From: Massilia glaciei
GTDB lineage: Bacteria; Pseudomonadota; Gammaproteobacteria; Burkholderiales; Burkholderiaceae_D
Assembly: GCF_003011895.2 (NCBI RefSeq)
Contig: NZ_PXWF02000233.1
Coordinates: forward strand, 1 to 50,584
Length of the DNA stretch: 50,584 bases
Direction of reading: 5' to 3'
Positions 24,956 to 34,242 of this stretch are shown here, piece after piece. The number at the start of each line of letters is the position of its first letter. Position 1 is the first letter of the stretch. A program made the translations under genes and the position numbers. The notes beneath the pieces are model-generated. The model saw only the letters and a list, made by a program, of their open reading frames with translations. It had not been told where the DNA came from and did not search any database.

Positions 24956-25668
24956 CGCAACGCGCGCGCGGCGCGCATCCTGTCGAGCAGCACCGGCAAC
25001 GGAATCCAGGTCAGCATGTCGTCGAATTCGCCGCCGGGCAGGCGCGGGTCGCCGCTCGCGGCGCGCCGCATAAAGTGGCGCCCGGCCCGCTGGTTGTGCA
25101 TTTCGTCGGTGTTGGAGCCGGAACTGTTTGCCTGCAATATTCCCTCCACGCTCGTTCCAAGATTGTTCTTGCCGCTGGAGAACAGCACCGCCGGCACGCA
25201 CTGGGAATCGGGCCCGCAGGCGGCTTCGCCCGCCACGTAATACGGCATGCCGCGGCTGTCGCGGTCGAGCACGGTCTTGCTTGGCGCCGGCGCGCCGCCT
25301 TGTATGGCGGCATTGGCGAAGCCCGGGGTGACGCTGTAGCGCAGCAACTTGCCCCAGCCGTCGACCGGATCGACGCCGAGCGTGACGCCTGGCAGCAATC
25401 CGGTGCAACTTTGCTCATCGTTGCATGGCAAGGGGTTCTCCCTGCCGTCGATGGCGGACGCCGCCGGGCGCGGCAGCCGTCCGTGGGCAAGCGCATGCCC
25501 GATCAATGCCTCCTTCGCCTGGGCCAGCGCGCGCAGCGTGCGCCGCTCGCGGGCCGCGTCCGGATTGGCGCGTCCGAACGTGCCCATGAGCAGCGTGGCG
25601 GCGCCGAGTCCGGCCAGCGTGACCAGGATCAGCAGGGCGGCGCCGCGCTGGCGCCGCCTACGGTTCAT
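24952..25668 (-). CDS. GspK/PilX-like minor pseudopilin without Glu5
   Basis: The 238-residue protein starts MNRRRRQRGAALLILVTLAG. The basic leader, Gly and AALLI helix resemble GspK or PilX minor pilins, which lack Glu5. The rest is paralogous to the neighbouring pseudopilin: GVDPVDGWGKLLRYSVTPGF, AVLFSSGKNN, GGEFDDMLTWIP. AAGGA five bases before ATG 25668 favours this start over ATG 25674 or 25686. In type II systems the K pseudopilin caps the tip, and a similar role is inferred. It overlaps both neighbours. Confidence 0.75.
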   Translation of the reverse strand: MNRRRRQRGAALLILVTLAGLGAATLLMGTFGRANPDAARERRTLRALAQAKEALIGHALAHGRLPRPAASAIDGRENPLPCNDEQSCTGLLPGVTLGVDPVDGWGKLLRYSVTPGFANAAIQGGAPAPSKTVLDRDSRGMPYYVAGEAACGPDSQCVPAVLFSSGKNNLGTSVEGILQANSSGSNTDEMHNQRAGRHFMRRAASGDPRLPGGEFDDMLTWIPLPVLLDRMRAARALR

Positions 25669-26059
25669 CGACATCCTTGAATCCATCCTGTGCCGGATCG
25701 TACCGCTGTCCAGGTTTGAGCCTGACGCGCTTGCCGGTGCCGAGCTCCATTGTCAGCGAGGGTTTGGTGCCGGGCGGCGACACGCCGTTCTGTTCATCCT
25801 TTTGCGCCACGCCATTGATCCACACGGTCGACTTGCCCTTGCTGCTTCGAAGTATTCCGTTGAGCAGCAGCGGAGGCGGCGGCGGGGCCGGCACGGCCGC
25901 TGGCGGTGGCGCCGGCTGCGCGACGCCATCGGCGGCGCGCAGGGCGTCGAGTTCGCCGCGCTCCGACGGCGTTGTGAACAGCCGGCCGAGGGCGGGTGTT
26001 TGCGCATGCGCCAAGCCGGCGCCGAGCGCGCCCGCAAGCAAAAATGACATCAGTTTCAT
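25658..26059 (-). CDS. PilP/MshK/GspC-like periplasmic protein
   Basis: The 133-residue protein has a signal peptide (MKLMSFLLAGALGAGLAHA), a Pro/Ala-rich linker (PAPPPAAVPAPPPPP) and a small beta domain: LLNGILRSSKGKSTVWINGV, then KRVRLKPGQRYD. This is the build of MshK and of the GspC homology-region/PilP domain, which links inner-membrane parts to the secretin. The start overlaps the upstream stop (ATGA). It is the counterpart of plus-strand mshK with little sequence similarity, as expected for two separate machines. Confidence 0.7.
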   Translation of the reverse strand: MKLMSFLLAGALGAGLAHAQTPALGRLFTTPSERGELDALRAADGVAQPAPPPAAVPAPPPPPLLLNGILRSSKGKSTVWINGVAQKDEQNGVSPPGTKPSLTMELGTGKRVRLKPGQRYDPAQDGFKDVDEP

Positions 26060-26655
26060 CGTGCGCCCCCGGGGTTGTCGGCCAGCGTCACCCAGACCAA
26101 GGTGCAGTCGGCGGCAAGGCGGGCGGTCCTGATCGAGCCGGCCGGCCCCTCCTTGCGCGTGATGCTGCAGTCTTGCACCGTGAACAGACCATGCTCGCGC
26201 AATGCGTCAAGAAAATTGAACAGATCCATCTCGTGCAGCAGCCCCATCGACAGTTGCATGCGGCTCGCGCGCAACTGGTAGCCTCCAAGCGCCATCGGCA
26301 CGTCCATGGCGACTCCCTGCTGGGGGGCGAATCCAAAGCTTAAGGGCGGCAACTTGCGCGCGGCCTGGATTGCCCGGATGGCCTCGGTCCATGCGAGACG
26401 CCGCTCGTCGCCGACCATGCCGGCATGCTCGAGCTGCATGAAGCGGGGCTGGTAAATACTGGTCTCCCGCCTGCTGGTCTCGAGCGCTGCAAGCCCTCCG
26501 GCGGCAAGTTGCCGCGCTTGCGCCGCGTGGCGCAAATCATCGCGCGCTTGTCCCACAAAATAGTGGCTCAGGGCTACCGCGCTAACGGCGGCCAACAGCG
26601 CCGCTGCGCAGATGAGCAGCGGCCGGCGCACCGAGGGCGGCTCGGTTCGCCTCAT
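26056..26655 (-). CDS. PilO/GspM/MshJ-like inner-membrane protein
   Basis: The 199-residue protein has one N-terminal transmembrane segment (PLLICAAALLAAVSAVALSHYF), a coiled-coil stretch (ARDDLRHAAQARQLAAGGLA) and a C-terminal alpha/beta domain (LRASRMQLSMGLLHEMDLFN, DALREHGLFTVQDCSITRK), the layout of PilO/GspM proteins. Its position between the GspL-like and PilP-like genes supports this. ATG overlaps the upstream stop (ATGA). Confidence 0.65.
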   Translation of the reverse strand: MRRTEPPSVRRPLLICAAALLAAVSAVALSHYFVGQARDDLRHAAQARQLAAGGLAALETSRRETSIYQPRFMQLEHAGMVGDERRLAWTEAIRAIQAARKLPPLSFGFAPQQGVAMDVPMALGGYQLRASRMQLSMGLLHEMDLFNFLDALREHGLFTVQDCSITRKEGPAGSIRTARLAADCTLVWVTLADNPGGAR

Positions 26656-28172
26656 GGAGTCCAGCCCAAAGACAGGATGAAGCCCGCCTTGCCCTCGGGC
26701 ACGGCGGCCCCTGCCGTGCCGGACAGGCGCGCGCCCGGGCCGACCTCGAGCGGCGCGGCGACAATCCGCACCCGCAATCCCGGCCGCGCCGAAAGTAGCG
26801 ACACCAGGCGGTTCATGCTGTTGAACGCCTCCCGGTAGTTGCCATGGTCGAGCGCGAGCGCGGCGTGCACACGCAGGGTTTCGGGCGGACGGCCCCCGAT
26901 CCCCAAGCTGCGCGCGGAGGGGGGCGCATCCGCTTCGGCGGCGGGGGACCGTGCCACCTGCCATTCGAGCAAGCTTAGCTTTAACTGCGGCAACTGGTCG
27001 AGCGCGGCGCCGAGGATCTCCAGCAGCGGCCCCGGATGCGGGCCGTGGCTTGCCAGCATCTGTTCGAGTTGCACGGCGGCCTTCATTTTGGCCGGCTCGT
27101 TCACGCTGGGCGGCAAGGCCTTGCTCGCCTGGCGGTGGCGCGCCATGATCTCCTGCGTCTCCTTGCGCAGCGCGGCGTGCCGCTCATCGGCCACGCCGGC
27201 CGCCCACAGGTTGGCCGCGGTCCATACCGCGCCGGCGGCCAGCAGCGCGCCGGTTCCCAGCCTGAGTGCGCCGCGCGCCTGCCAGATCCGGTGGCAGCGT
27301 CCGAGCGGGCCGAGCGGAAAGTGGCTGGCCGGTGCGTGCCGCGCTAGCGCCGCGAGCAACAGTTGGTCGGCCAATGGCGGCGTGTGCTCCATGCCGAGGC
27401 TGTGCGCGGCGGCGGCCAGCCCGACAAAACGCCAGCGCACCTGTGGCCCGTCATCGCACAAAGGTTCCAAGGCCCCGATGGCGGCGTCGTCGGCGATGAT
27501 GGTCACCTCGATTTGCTGCTCGCGCTCGAGCTGGTGGGTGCTGGTGAGGAACTGGCGCGTCTTGCCGACCTCGGCCACCAGCATCGATGGCGCCGCCGTG
27601 CCCCCGCTGAGCGCGGTCAGGCGGCTGAATTTGAGCTCGTTTCCTTGGAAGTAACTTTCGCGCAGGCCACCGGCCTGCTGCGTCACGAGCAGCAGGTGGG
27701 GGCGCGCCAATCCAAGTTGTCGCACCAGCGAGGCCGACAGGAAGGCCGCCGAATACAGCGCGGCGAGCGGCACGGCGTGCGCCTCTATCAGCCCCAGCCA
27801 GTGCGCGATCGGTGCCGGATTGGTGAGCGCCGACAGCAACACCTGGTCGTCGCGCCGGCCGTCGCGCGCGCGTCCCTGCACGGCCGCATGCCTGAACGGC
27901 GTGTCGCGATAAAGCTGGCCCAGGCGCCGCCCGCGCAGGGCGCGCCCGGCCGTGCCGCGCACATGGGGCAACAGATGGCGCTGGAAATCCTCCTCGATGA
28001 CGTCGGCCACGATGTAGGTCGGCAGTTCGCGGTGCCCGGCGAGCCAGGCGCCGAACGCCTCGGTGCCCGCGCGGTCGCCGCCAAAGGCCGGGCCCGGCGT
28101 GAAGCGGCCGCGGCGCCACCCGAAAACGCTCAACTGCTCGTTGGTGATGATGAAAAATTGTTTGCTAAGCAC
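26652..28172 (-). CDS. GspL-like protein (PilM-like domain fused to PilN-like domain)
   Basis: The 506-residue protein has an N-terminal actin/PilM-like cytoplasmic part (FFIITNEQLSVFGWRRG, YIVADVIEEDFQRHLLPHV, LLLVTQQAGGLRESYFQ) of about 300 residues. A single transmembrane segment (GALLAAGAVWTAANLWAAG, near 305-325) follows, then a periplasmic coiled coil and a ferredoxin-like domain, as in GspL. The plus-strand MSHA locus has the same functions split into mshI and a PilN-like gene. The start is GTG at 28172, 7 bases after the platform gene. It should connect the secretion ATPase to the periplasmic PilO/PilP-like proteins. Confidence 0.65.
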   Translation of the reverse strand: MLSKQFFIITNEQLSVFGWRRGRFTPGPAFGGDRAGTEAFGAWLAGHRELPTYIVADVIEEDFQRHLLPHVRGTAGRALRGRRLGQLYRDTPFRHAAVQGRARDGRRDDQVLLSALTNPAPIAHWLGLIEAHAVPLAALYSAAFLSASLVRQLGLARPHLLLVTQQAGGLRESYFQGNELKFSRLTALSGGTAAPSMLVAEVGKTRQFLTSTHQLEREQQIEVTIIADDAAIGALEPLCDDGPQVRWRFVGLAAAAHSLGMEHTPPLADQLLLAALARHAPASHFPLGPLGRCHRIWQARGALRLGTGALLAAGAVWTAANLWAAGVADERHAALRKETQEIMARHRQASKALPPSVNEPAKMKAAVQLEQMLASHGPHPGPLLEILGAALDQLPQLKLSLLEWQVARSPAAEADAPPSARSLGIGGRPPETLRVHAALALDHGNYREAFNSMNRLVSLLSARPGLRVRIVAAPLEVGPGARLSGTAGAAVPEGKAGFILSLGWTP

Positions 28173-28179
28173 GGGCGCC

Positions 28180-29385
28180 TCAGGTCTTGATCTGGCTGAT
28201 GGTGTCGTAGATCGGCCCGAGCACGGACAGCATGATCCACCCGAGCAGGAGGCCGAGGATGACCGTCATGGCCGGCTCGATCATCGCTTGCACCTTTTCG
28301 ATCGTCTCGCGCACTTCGCGGTGATAGAAATAGCTCACGTTGCGCAGCGCGGCGTCGAGCGAGCCGGTGGCCTCGCCGACCTTGAGCATGCGGATCACGA
28401 GCGGCGGAAAGATGCCCGCGTTCTGGAACGCCGCGGTCACGCTTTGCCCCTCCGATATATAGCGCGCGGCGCGCCCGAGGCCGGCCGCGATCACGCGGTT
28501 GTTGACGATGCCTTCGGACAAACGGATGCAATCGAGGATCGCGATGCCCGAACCGTACATCAGGCCGAAATAGGTCGCGAAGCGCGCCAGCGTGATTTTG
28601 CGCAGCACCGGACCGACCACGAACAGGCGCAACTTGAGACCGTCGGCCGTGTAGCGCGCCGTCTCGCTGTGGCGCAGCCAGAGCCGGGCGGCCGCCCACG
28701 CGAGCACGGGCAGGGCCAGGATCAGGTACCAGTAGTTGATGAACACACTCGAGACGGCGATCAGCACGCGCGTTTGCAGCGGCAATACGCCGCCCATGTT
28801 GCCGATGAAGGCCGTCAATTGCGGCACCAGGAAGATCATGAGGAAGAACGTCACGGCCAGCACCACGACCCCGACCACGAGCGGGTAGATCAGGATGCGC
28901 TTGGTCTGCGCGGCGAGCTCGTCCTGCCATTTGATGCTCTCGGAAAGCTTGCGCAAAACCTCGTCGAGCCTGCCGCTGCTCTCGCCGGCGGCGATCAGGC
29001 TGGTGAAGGTGCCGTCGAACACGCGATCGTGGTGCGACAGCGCCCGCGACAGCGGCTGGCCGCCCTCGATGCTTTCGATCAGGTCGCTGACGACATCGCG
29101 CAATCGCGCGTGTTCGCAACTGTCGCGCAGGTCGCCCAGTGCCTCGAGCATCGGCACGCCGGCCGCCGTCATCTGCTCCATGTGGAAACAAAAATTGATC
29201 AACTCCTTGCGCCGCACCGTGCGCTGGCCGAAGCCGGGCGCGGGACGCCCCGTCGGCCGGAAGTCGACCAGGTCGAGCTCCATGCGGTGCAGGCGCAACT
29301 CGAGGTCGGCGCTGTTGCTCGCCTCCATGCTGCCTGGCACCAAGCGGCCGGCCGCGTCCATGGCCCGGTAGGCATACTGCGCCAT
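28180..29385 (-). CDS. GspF/PilC/MshG-family platform protein, second system
   Basis: The 401-residue inner-membrane platform protein has two GspF domains: FCFHMEQMTAAGVPMLEALG then FATYFGLMYGSGIAILDCIR, each followed by GE(A/S)SGxLDE/GSLDAAL. There are three transmembrane segments (about 165-190, 215-240 and 370-395). It couples to the secretion ATPase to move pseudopilin subunits. ATG at 29385 shares a base with the ATPase stop (TGATG). It is a paralogue of plus-strand mshG but clearly diverged. Confidence 0.9.
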   Translation of the reverse strand: MAQYAYRAMDAAGRLVPGSMEASNSADLELRLHRMELDLVDFRPTGRPAPGFGQRTVRRKELINFCFHMEQMTAAGVPMLEALGDLRDSCEHARLRDVVSDLIESIEGGQPLSRALSHHDRVFDGTFTSLIAAGESSGRLDEVLRKLSESIKWQDELAAQTKRILIYPLVVGVVVLAVTFFLMIFLVPQLTAFIGNMGGVLPLQTRVLIAVSSVFINYWYLILALPVLAWAAARLWLRHSETARYTADGLKLRLFVVGPVLRKITLARFATYFGLMYGSGIAILDCIRLSEGIVNNRVIAAGLGRAARYISEGQSVTAAFQNAGIFPPLVIRMLKVGEATGSLDAALRNVSYFYHREVRETIEKVQAMIEPAMTVILGLLLGWIMLSVLGPIYDTISQIKT

Positions 29386-31088
29386 CAGGCCAGCCGCTCG
29401 CTCAGGTCGACCACGCGCGCCACCTCGGCCAGCGAGGTGGTGCCCTCGAGCACGCGCCGCACGCCATCGTCCTGCAGCGCGCGAAAGCCGCCTGCGCCGG
29501 CGGCCGCGCGCAGTTCGCGCGCCGGGGCGCGCCGGGCGATCAGCTCGTCGAGTTCGGGCGTGACCCGGAGCAGCTCCATGATCGCCAGCCGGCCCTTGTA
29601 GCCTTGGTGCGCGCAGCGATCGCACCCTACCGGGCGGCACACGGCGACTTCGTGCGCGGCCTGCGACAGCCCGAGCAGGCGGCGCTCGTCGGCGTCGGCC
29701 AGGCCGCCCGCCTTGCAATGGACGCAGAGCCGGCGCACCAGGCGCTGCGCGACCACGCCGATGATATTGCCGGCCAAAATGTCGGGCAGGATGCCGATGT
29801 CCTGCAGCCGCGACACGGCGCCGATGGCCGAGTTGGTGTGCAGGGTCGAATACACCTGGTGCCCGGTCATCGCGGCCGAGAACGCCATCTCGGCCGTTTC
29901 GCGGTCGCGGATCTCGCCGACCAGGATGATGTCGGGGTCTTGCCGCATCATCGAGCGGATGCCGTCGGCAAAACCCATCTTGGCCGACTCGTTGATCGAG
30001 GTCTGGCGGATCATGTTCATCGGATACTCGACCGGGTCTTCGAGCGTCATGATGTTGACGCTCTCGGTGTTGATGTGGTTCAGGATCGAGTACAGCGTGG
30101 TGGTCTTGCCGCTGCCGGTCGGGCCGGTGACGAGGATCACGCCGTCGGGGCGCGCGATCATGCGCTTGAGCAGCGCAAGTTCGGCGCCGGCCAGGCCGAG
30201 CATGTCGAGCGGCACGATGCCCTTCTGGCGGTCGAGCACGCGCAGCACGAAGTTCTCGCCGTGCGAGGTCGGCTGGGCCGAGGCCCGGAAGTCGATCTGG
30301 CGGCCCGAGAACTTGATCGAGATGCGCCCGTCCTGGGGCGCGCGGGCCTCGGCGATGTTCATATTGCTCATCACCTTGAGCCGCACCGTCATGGCCGGCC
30401 AGTACGATTTGTGCAGGCTGCGGATCTGGCGCAGGATGCCGTCGATGCGGTAGCGGATCCGCAGGAAACTCTGCTCCGGCTCGAAATGGATGTCGGACGC
30501 GCCGTGCTGGACCGCGTCGGCCAGGATCGCGTCCATCAGGCGCACCATCGGCTGGCTGTATTCGTCGGACGTGGCGGCCATGCCGGCGGCGGTGGCCTCG
30601 CCGGTCTCGATCTCGATCAGGATGCCGTCGATCGACAATTCGAATCCGTAAAACTGGTCGATCGCGCGCGCGATGTCGAACTCGGCCGCCAGCATCGGCG
30701 TGATCGTGATGCCCTTGACCAGCATCGCGCTGATCTGGTCGAGCGCGACGATGTTGCTGGTGTCGGCCATCGCGAGGATCAGCTTGTCACTGTCGCGCTC
30801 GTAGACGATGGGGAACACGCGGTAGCGCTTGGCCACCTCCTTCGGGATCAGCTTGAGCGCGACCGCGTCCACCACCAGGCTGGTCAGGTCGGCGCTTTGC
30901 TGGTTCAGGTTCTCCGACAGCGCCTCGCGCACCGTGGCCTCGGTCACGAAGCCTAGCGTGATGAGCAACTTGCCGAGCGGCTCGCCGCCCCGTTTCTGCT
31001 CGATCAGGGCGATGCGCAACTGGTCCTCGCTGACGACCCCCTTCTGGATCAGCAGCTTTCCGAGCGGGATTTTGGACTGTTCGGCCAT
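29385..31088 (-). CDS. GspE/PilB/MshE-family secretion ATPase, second system
   Basis: The 567-residue hexameric ATPase has an N-terminal MshEN domain (residues 1-60), GspE core, Walker A GPTGSGKTTT near 322, Asp box TLEDPVEY, Walker B IILVGEIRDRETAE, His box STLHTN and a zinc site CVHC...CDRC. In the MshEN domain the two motifs read PLGKLL (P8 and P37), where the neighbouring MshE has R8 and K37 at identical spacing, so c-di-GMP binding is doubtful. ATG at 31088 begins 7 bases after the TPR gene. It powers assembly of the pseudopilus made by the same operon. Confidence 0.92.
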   Translation of the reverse strand: MAEQSKIPLGKLLIQKGVVSEDQLRIALIEQKRGGEPLGKLLITLGFVTEATVREALSENLNQQSADLTSLVVDAVALKLIPKEVAKRYRVFPIVYERDSDKLILAMADTSNIVALDQISAMLVKGITITPMLAAEFDIARAIDQFYGFELSIDGILIEIETGEATAAGMAATSDEYSQPMVRLMDAILADAVQHGASDIHFEPEQSFLRIRYRIDGILRQIRSLHKSYWPAMTVRLKVMSNMNIAEARAPQDGRISIKFSGRQIDFRASAQPTSHGENFVLRVLDRQKGIVPLDMLGLAGAELALLKRMIARPDGVILVTGPTGSGKTTTLYSILNHINTESVNIMTLEDPVEYPMNMIRQTSINESAKMGFADGIRSMMRQDPDIILVGEIRDRETAEMAFSAAMTGHQVYSTLHTNSAIGAVSRLQDIGILPDILAGNIIGVVAQRLVRRLCVHCKAGGLADADERRLLGLSQAAHEVAVCRPVGCDRCAHQGYKGRLAIMELLRVTPELDELIARRAPARELRAAAGAGGFRALQDDGVRRVLEGTTSLAEVARVVDLSERLA

Positions 31089-31095
31089 GGTGTCC

Positions 31096-32367
31096 TCAGC
31101 CTTCGAGTTCGGCGATGCGCCGGCGCACCGTGTCGTGGTCGAAGTCGGCCTGGCCGTCCCTGCCCAGGGCCAGCGCGCGCCGGTAGTAGTCGAGCGCCAG
31201 GGCGGGCTGGTTGAGCCGGTCGAGCCCGACCGCGAGGTTGAAGGCGTAGTCGGCGTTGCCGGGCATCGCCGCGAACGCGCGGAAGTACGCCTGCTGCGCC
31301 TCCTGCCAACGGCCTTGCTGCGCGTACAGGTTGCCCAGCGTAAAAAGGACCGGGGCGTTGTCGGGCGTCGCCCGCAGCACGTGGCGCAGGCCGCTTTCGG
31401 CCCGGTTCGGATCGAGCTGGCGCAGGGCGCTGATGGCGGCGATGGCGTCGCCGTCGTTGGCGTCGAGCGATAGCATGCGCTGGTACAGGGCCAGCGCCTG
31501 GTCGGGGTGGCCCTCGCGCAGCGCGATCGCGGCCAGGCCGAGCATGGCGTCGCGGTTGTTGGGGTCGCGCGCGAGCACCGACGCGTATTGCTGGCGCGCG
31601 CCTCGCAGGTCGCCTGCGGCGAACTGCGCATAGGCGCCCTCGAGCGCCGGATCGACGCGCTCGGGCGTGCTGGCGCGGGCGATGCGGATCGCGCCGCCGT
31701 CGGGCCCGGCCGATGGGGGCTCGGCCGCCAGGGGCGCCCCGGCCGGCAGCGCGGCGCTCGCGGGCGGCGGACCGGAGGGGGCGTCCGACGCGGCGGGTTC
31801 CGCCGGCGGGCCGTCGAGGTTCTGGGGCGCCATCGCGCGCTCGTCGCGCGCGGCGCCGCCGAAGCGTTCCGAGACCGGGGCCTCGGTGACGGGCGGCGCC
31901 GGCGCCACCAACGGCTCCAGCAACGGCTCCGGCGACGGCTCCGGCAACGGGTCCACCAACGGCTCCACCAACTGCGCCACCGGTTCGGCCGCCTGTGGCC
32001 AGGGCGCCGGCGCGGCGACGATGACGCCGCCCTGGCCCGGCATCGGCACCATCGGCAAGTGCTTCGACGCACCCCCGCCGTGCACGGAGCGCCAGTAAAT
32101 GCCCGCGAACGTGGCCAGCACCAGCACGCCGAGCGCGCACAGGGCCGCCAGGCGCAGCATGCGCGGATCGCGCCGCGCGGGCGGCGGGGCGGGGCGGGGC
32201 CGGGCCGGATGCGCGGCGGCGTCTTCGGGCACGGGCCCGCGCGCGCTCTCCTCGGGATGCGCGGCGGCGGCCGGCTCGAGCGGCGCGAGCACCAGTTCCG
32301 GCGCCTCGGCGCCGTTGTTCTGGCGCGCCCGTTCGGCCTTGTCGAGCGCTTGCTGCAGCAGGCTCAC
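31096..32367 (-). CDS. MshN-like TPR protein, second system
   Basis: The 423-residue protein starts MSLLQQALDKAERARQNNG, a cytoplasmic N-terminus also common in MshN-type and GspB-like proteins. One transmembrane segment (LRLAALCALGVLVLATFAGI), a long Pro/Glu/Val-rich linker (PLVDPLPEPSPEPLLEPL) and about five TPR units in the C-terminal half follow (DPALEGAYAQFAAGDLRGAR, YQRMLSLDANDGDAIAAISA). GTG at 32367 overlaps the secretin stop (GTGA). In MSHA systems the corresponding gene lies between the secretin and the ATPase, as here, although mshM has no counterpart in this operon. Confidence 0.75.
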   Translation of the reverse strand: MSLLQQALDKAERARQNNGAEAPELVLAPLEPAAAAHPEESARGPVPEDAAAHPARPRPAPPPARRDPRMLRLAALCALGVLVLATFAGIYWRSVHGGGASKHLPMVPMPGQGGVIVAAPAPWPQAAEPVAQLVEPLVDPLPEPSPEPLLEPLVAPAPPVTEAPVSERFGGAARDERAMAPQNLDGPPAEPAASDAPSGPPPASAALPAGAPLAAEPPSAGPDGGAIRIARASTPERVDPALEGAYAQFAAGDLRGARQQYASVLARDPNNRDAMLGLAAIALREGHPDQALALYQRMLSLDANDGDAIAAISALRQLDPNRAESGLRHVLRATPDNAPVLFTLGNLYAQQGRWQEAQQAYFRAFAAMPGNADYAFNLAVGLDRLNQPALALDYYRRALALGRDGQADFDHDTVRRRIAELEG

Positions 32368-34169
32368 GAACCGCCCCCGGGCGCCGGCAGCAGATAGCGG
32401 AAGTTCTTGAAGTCGCCGTTCAGGCTCGCGTCGCGGATCACGACCGGGCGCAGGAAGATCACCAGTTCGGTCTTGCTGGCGGTCTCGTTGCGGTAGGCGA
32501 ACAGTTTGCCGAGCAGGGGCAGGCGGTTGGCGCCGGGGACGGTGTCGCGGGTCTGGTCGACCGAGTCCTGCATCAGGCCGCCGAGCACCGACACTTCGCC
32601 GCTGAACACCTTGAGGATCGATTCGACCTCGCGCGCCTGGATCACCGGCACCCGGCTGACCACATTGCTGGCCGCGAGCGCCGGGTTCGGGTCCTGAACG
32701 AAGCCGACGATGCGCGTGATGGTCGGGCGCACATTGATGGTCACCTCGTCATTCTCGGCGATCTGCGGCGTCACGCTCATGACGAAGCCGACCGGCACCG
32801 TCTCGAGCTTGGACTCGTAGGTGGCCGGGGTCGTCACGGCGCCGTTGGGGCCGATCACGGCCGGGGTCACCTTGATCGTGAAAAAGACATTGTTGTCGAC
32901 CACCTTGAGCATCGCGGTTTGATTGTTGAGCACGCTTATCTTAGGGCTCGACAGCACTTTGACGGTGCCGAACGACTCGAGCAGCTGGACCGCCGTCGAG
33001 ATGTTGCCCAGCGCCGAGGCGGGGTTCAGATAGTTGATCGAGAACAGGCCCGGGGTGGCGCCGACCGCGATACCCGAGTCGAGCGTGGTGCTGCCGATCT
33101 GCTTTTGCTGCAACGACAGCGCGCCCTTGACGAGCGACCAGTTGATGCCCTGCTGGTACTGGTCCGACAGGCGCACCTCGATGATGGTGGCCTCGATCAT
33201 GACCTGGCGCCTGGCGCTGCCGAGCACCAGGTCGAGCAGGGCTTGGATTTTTTCGTGCTGGCGCCCGGTCGCGCGCACGGCCAGCAGGCCGGCCTCGGGA
33301 TTGATGATGACCGAGCCCAGGCCGCTTGGCCTGGGGGCGCCGAACGCGGCCAGCACATTGTCGGGGGGTTGCCCGGGCGCGGCGCCGGGGGCGGCCGCCA
33401 CGCCCGAGCCCGCCTGCGCCGCGCCCGCCTGCGCCGGGGCGGCCGGCGCCGCCGAGGCGCTGATGGCCGTCGGCGGGTCGTTCAAGGTGGTGTCGCGCAG
33501 CATGTCGCGGATGTTGCGCTCCAGGCTGGCCCAGAAGTTGTTTTCGGAGCGGTTGGTCACCGAGGTGGTCGAATTGTTGTTGCCGCTGTTGCCGGCCGGG
33601 GCAGGGCCCGTGGGCGTCGGCGGCGCGCCCGCTTGCGCGGGCGCGGCCGCCGCGCCGCCGCCGGTGGTCGAGATCTGGGTCGCGATGTTGACGCTGCTGA
33701 CCGTGCTGCGCGCCATATTGACGTAATCGATCTTGTAGTTGCGCCACACCAGGCCGTCCGGCATCACGGTCAGGACGCCGCCCTCGATCTCGTAGCGCAT
33801 GTCGACCTGCCTGGCGATGCGGGCGAGCAGCTGCGGCAGGGTCTGGTCGAGCGCGTTGAGCGTGACCGTGCCCTCAATCCCGCCGTGGACGTCGACGTTG
33901 AGTCCGGCGTCGCGCGCGAGCGCGAACAGCAGCGACTGCACCGGCACCTTGTGCACGCTCACGCTGTAGGTTTCGAGGCGCGGCGACGGCTTCGGCGGCG
34001 CCAGCGCGCGGCTGTGGCGCACCGGCTCCGGGATCGCGCCGGGCACCCGCGCCGCGGCCGTGACGTGCGAGGGCGAACCCGGCAGCGACGGGCTGGCGCA
34101 TCCGGCCAGCAGGGCGGCACTGAACGGGGACAACAAAGGGAATAGTAAAACCACTGCCGATTTCTTCAT
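32364..34169 (-). CDS. MshL/PilQ-like lipoprotein secretin, second system
   Basis: The 601-residue outer-membrane secretin has a signal peptide with lipobox LLAGC (MKKSAVVLLFPLLSPFSAAL before it). An STN-type domain (VPVQSLLFALARDAGLNVDV) is followed by a low-complexity Ala/Pro/Gly/Asn linker. The secretin core contains IEATIIEVRLSDQYQQGINW, VLSSPKISVLNNQTAMLKV, VTPQIAENDEVTINVRPTI and GEVSVLGGLMQDSVDQTRD, ending ELVIFLRPVVI. It is 19 residues shorter than the MSHA secretin at 48192-50054 and shares its layout. I used ATG 34169; the longer frame upstream has no signal peptide. Confidence 0.9.
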   Translation of the reverse strand: MKKSAVVLLFPLLSPFSAALLAGCASPSLPGSPSHVTAAARVPGAIPEPVRHSRALAPPKPSPRLETYSVSVHKVPVQSLLFALARDAGLNVDVHGGIEGTVTLNALDQTLPQLLARIARQVDMRYEIEGGVLTVMPDGLVWRNYKIDYVNMARSTVSSVNIATQISTTGGGAAAAPAQAGAPPTPTGPAPAGNSGNNNSTTSVTNRSENNFWASLERNIRDMLRDTTLNDPPTAISASAAPAAPAQAGAAQAGSGVAAAPGAAPGQPPDNVLAAFGAPRPSGLGSVIINPEAGLLAVRATGRQHEKIQALLDLVLGSARRQVMIEATIIEVRLSDQYQQGINWSLVKGALSLQQKQIGSTTLDSGIAVGATPGLFSINYLNPASALGNISTAVQLLESFGTVKVLSSPKISVLNNQTAMLKVVDNNVFFTIKVTPAVIGPNGAVTTPATYESKLETVPVGFVMSVTPQIAENDEVTINVRPTITRIVGFVQDPNPALAASNVVSRVPVIQAREVESILKVFSGEVSVLGGLMQDSVDQTRDTVPGANRLPLLGKLFAYRNETASKTELVIFLRPVVIRDASLNGDFKNFRYLLPAPGGGS

Positions 34170-34242
34170 GCGTGTTTCCGCGTTCCGCACTGGCGCGCGC
34201 GCCAGGTCCGTCCGCTTCAAATCCTTTAACCAGTGGAAAATA

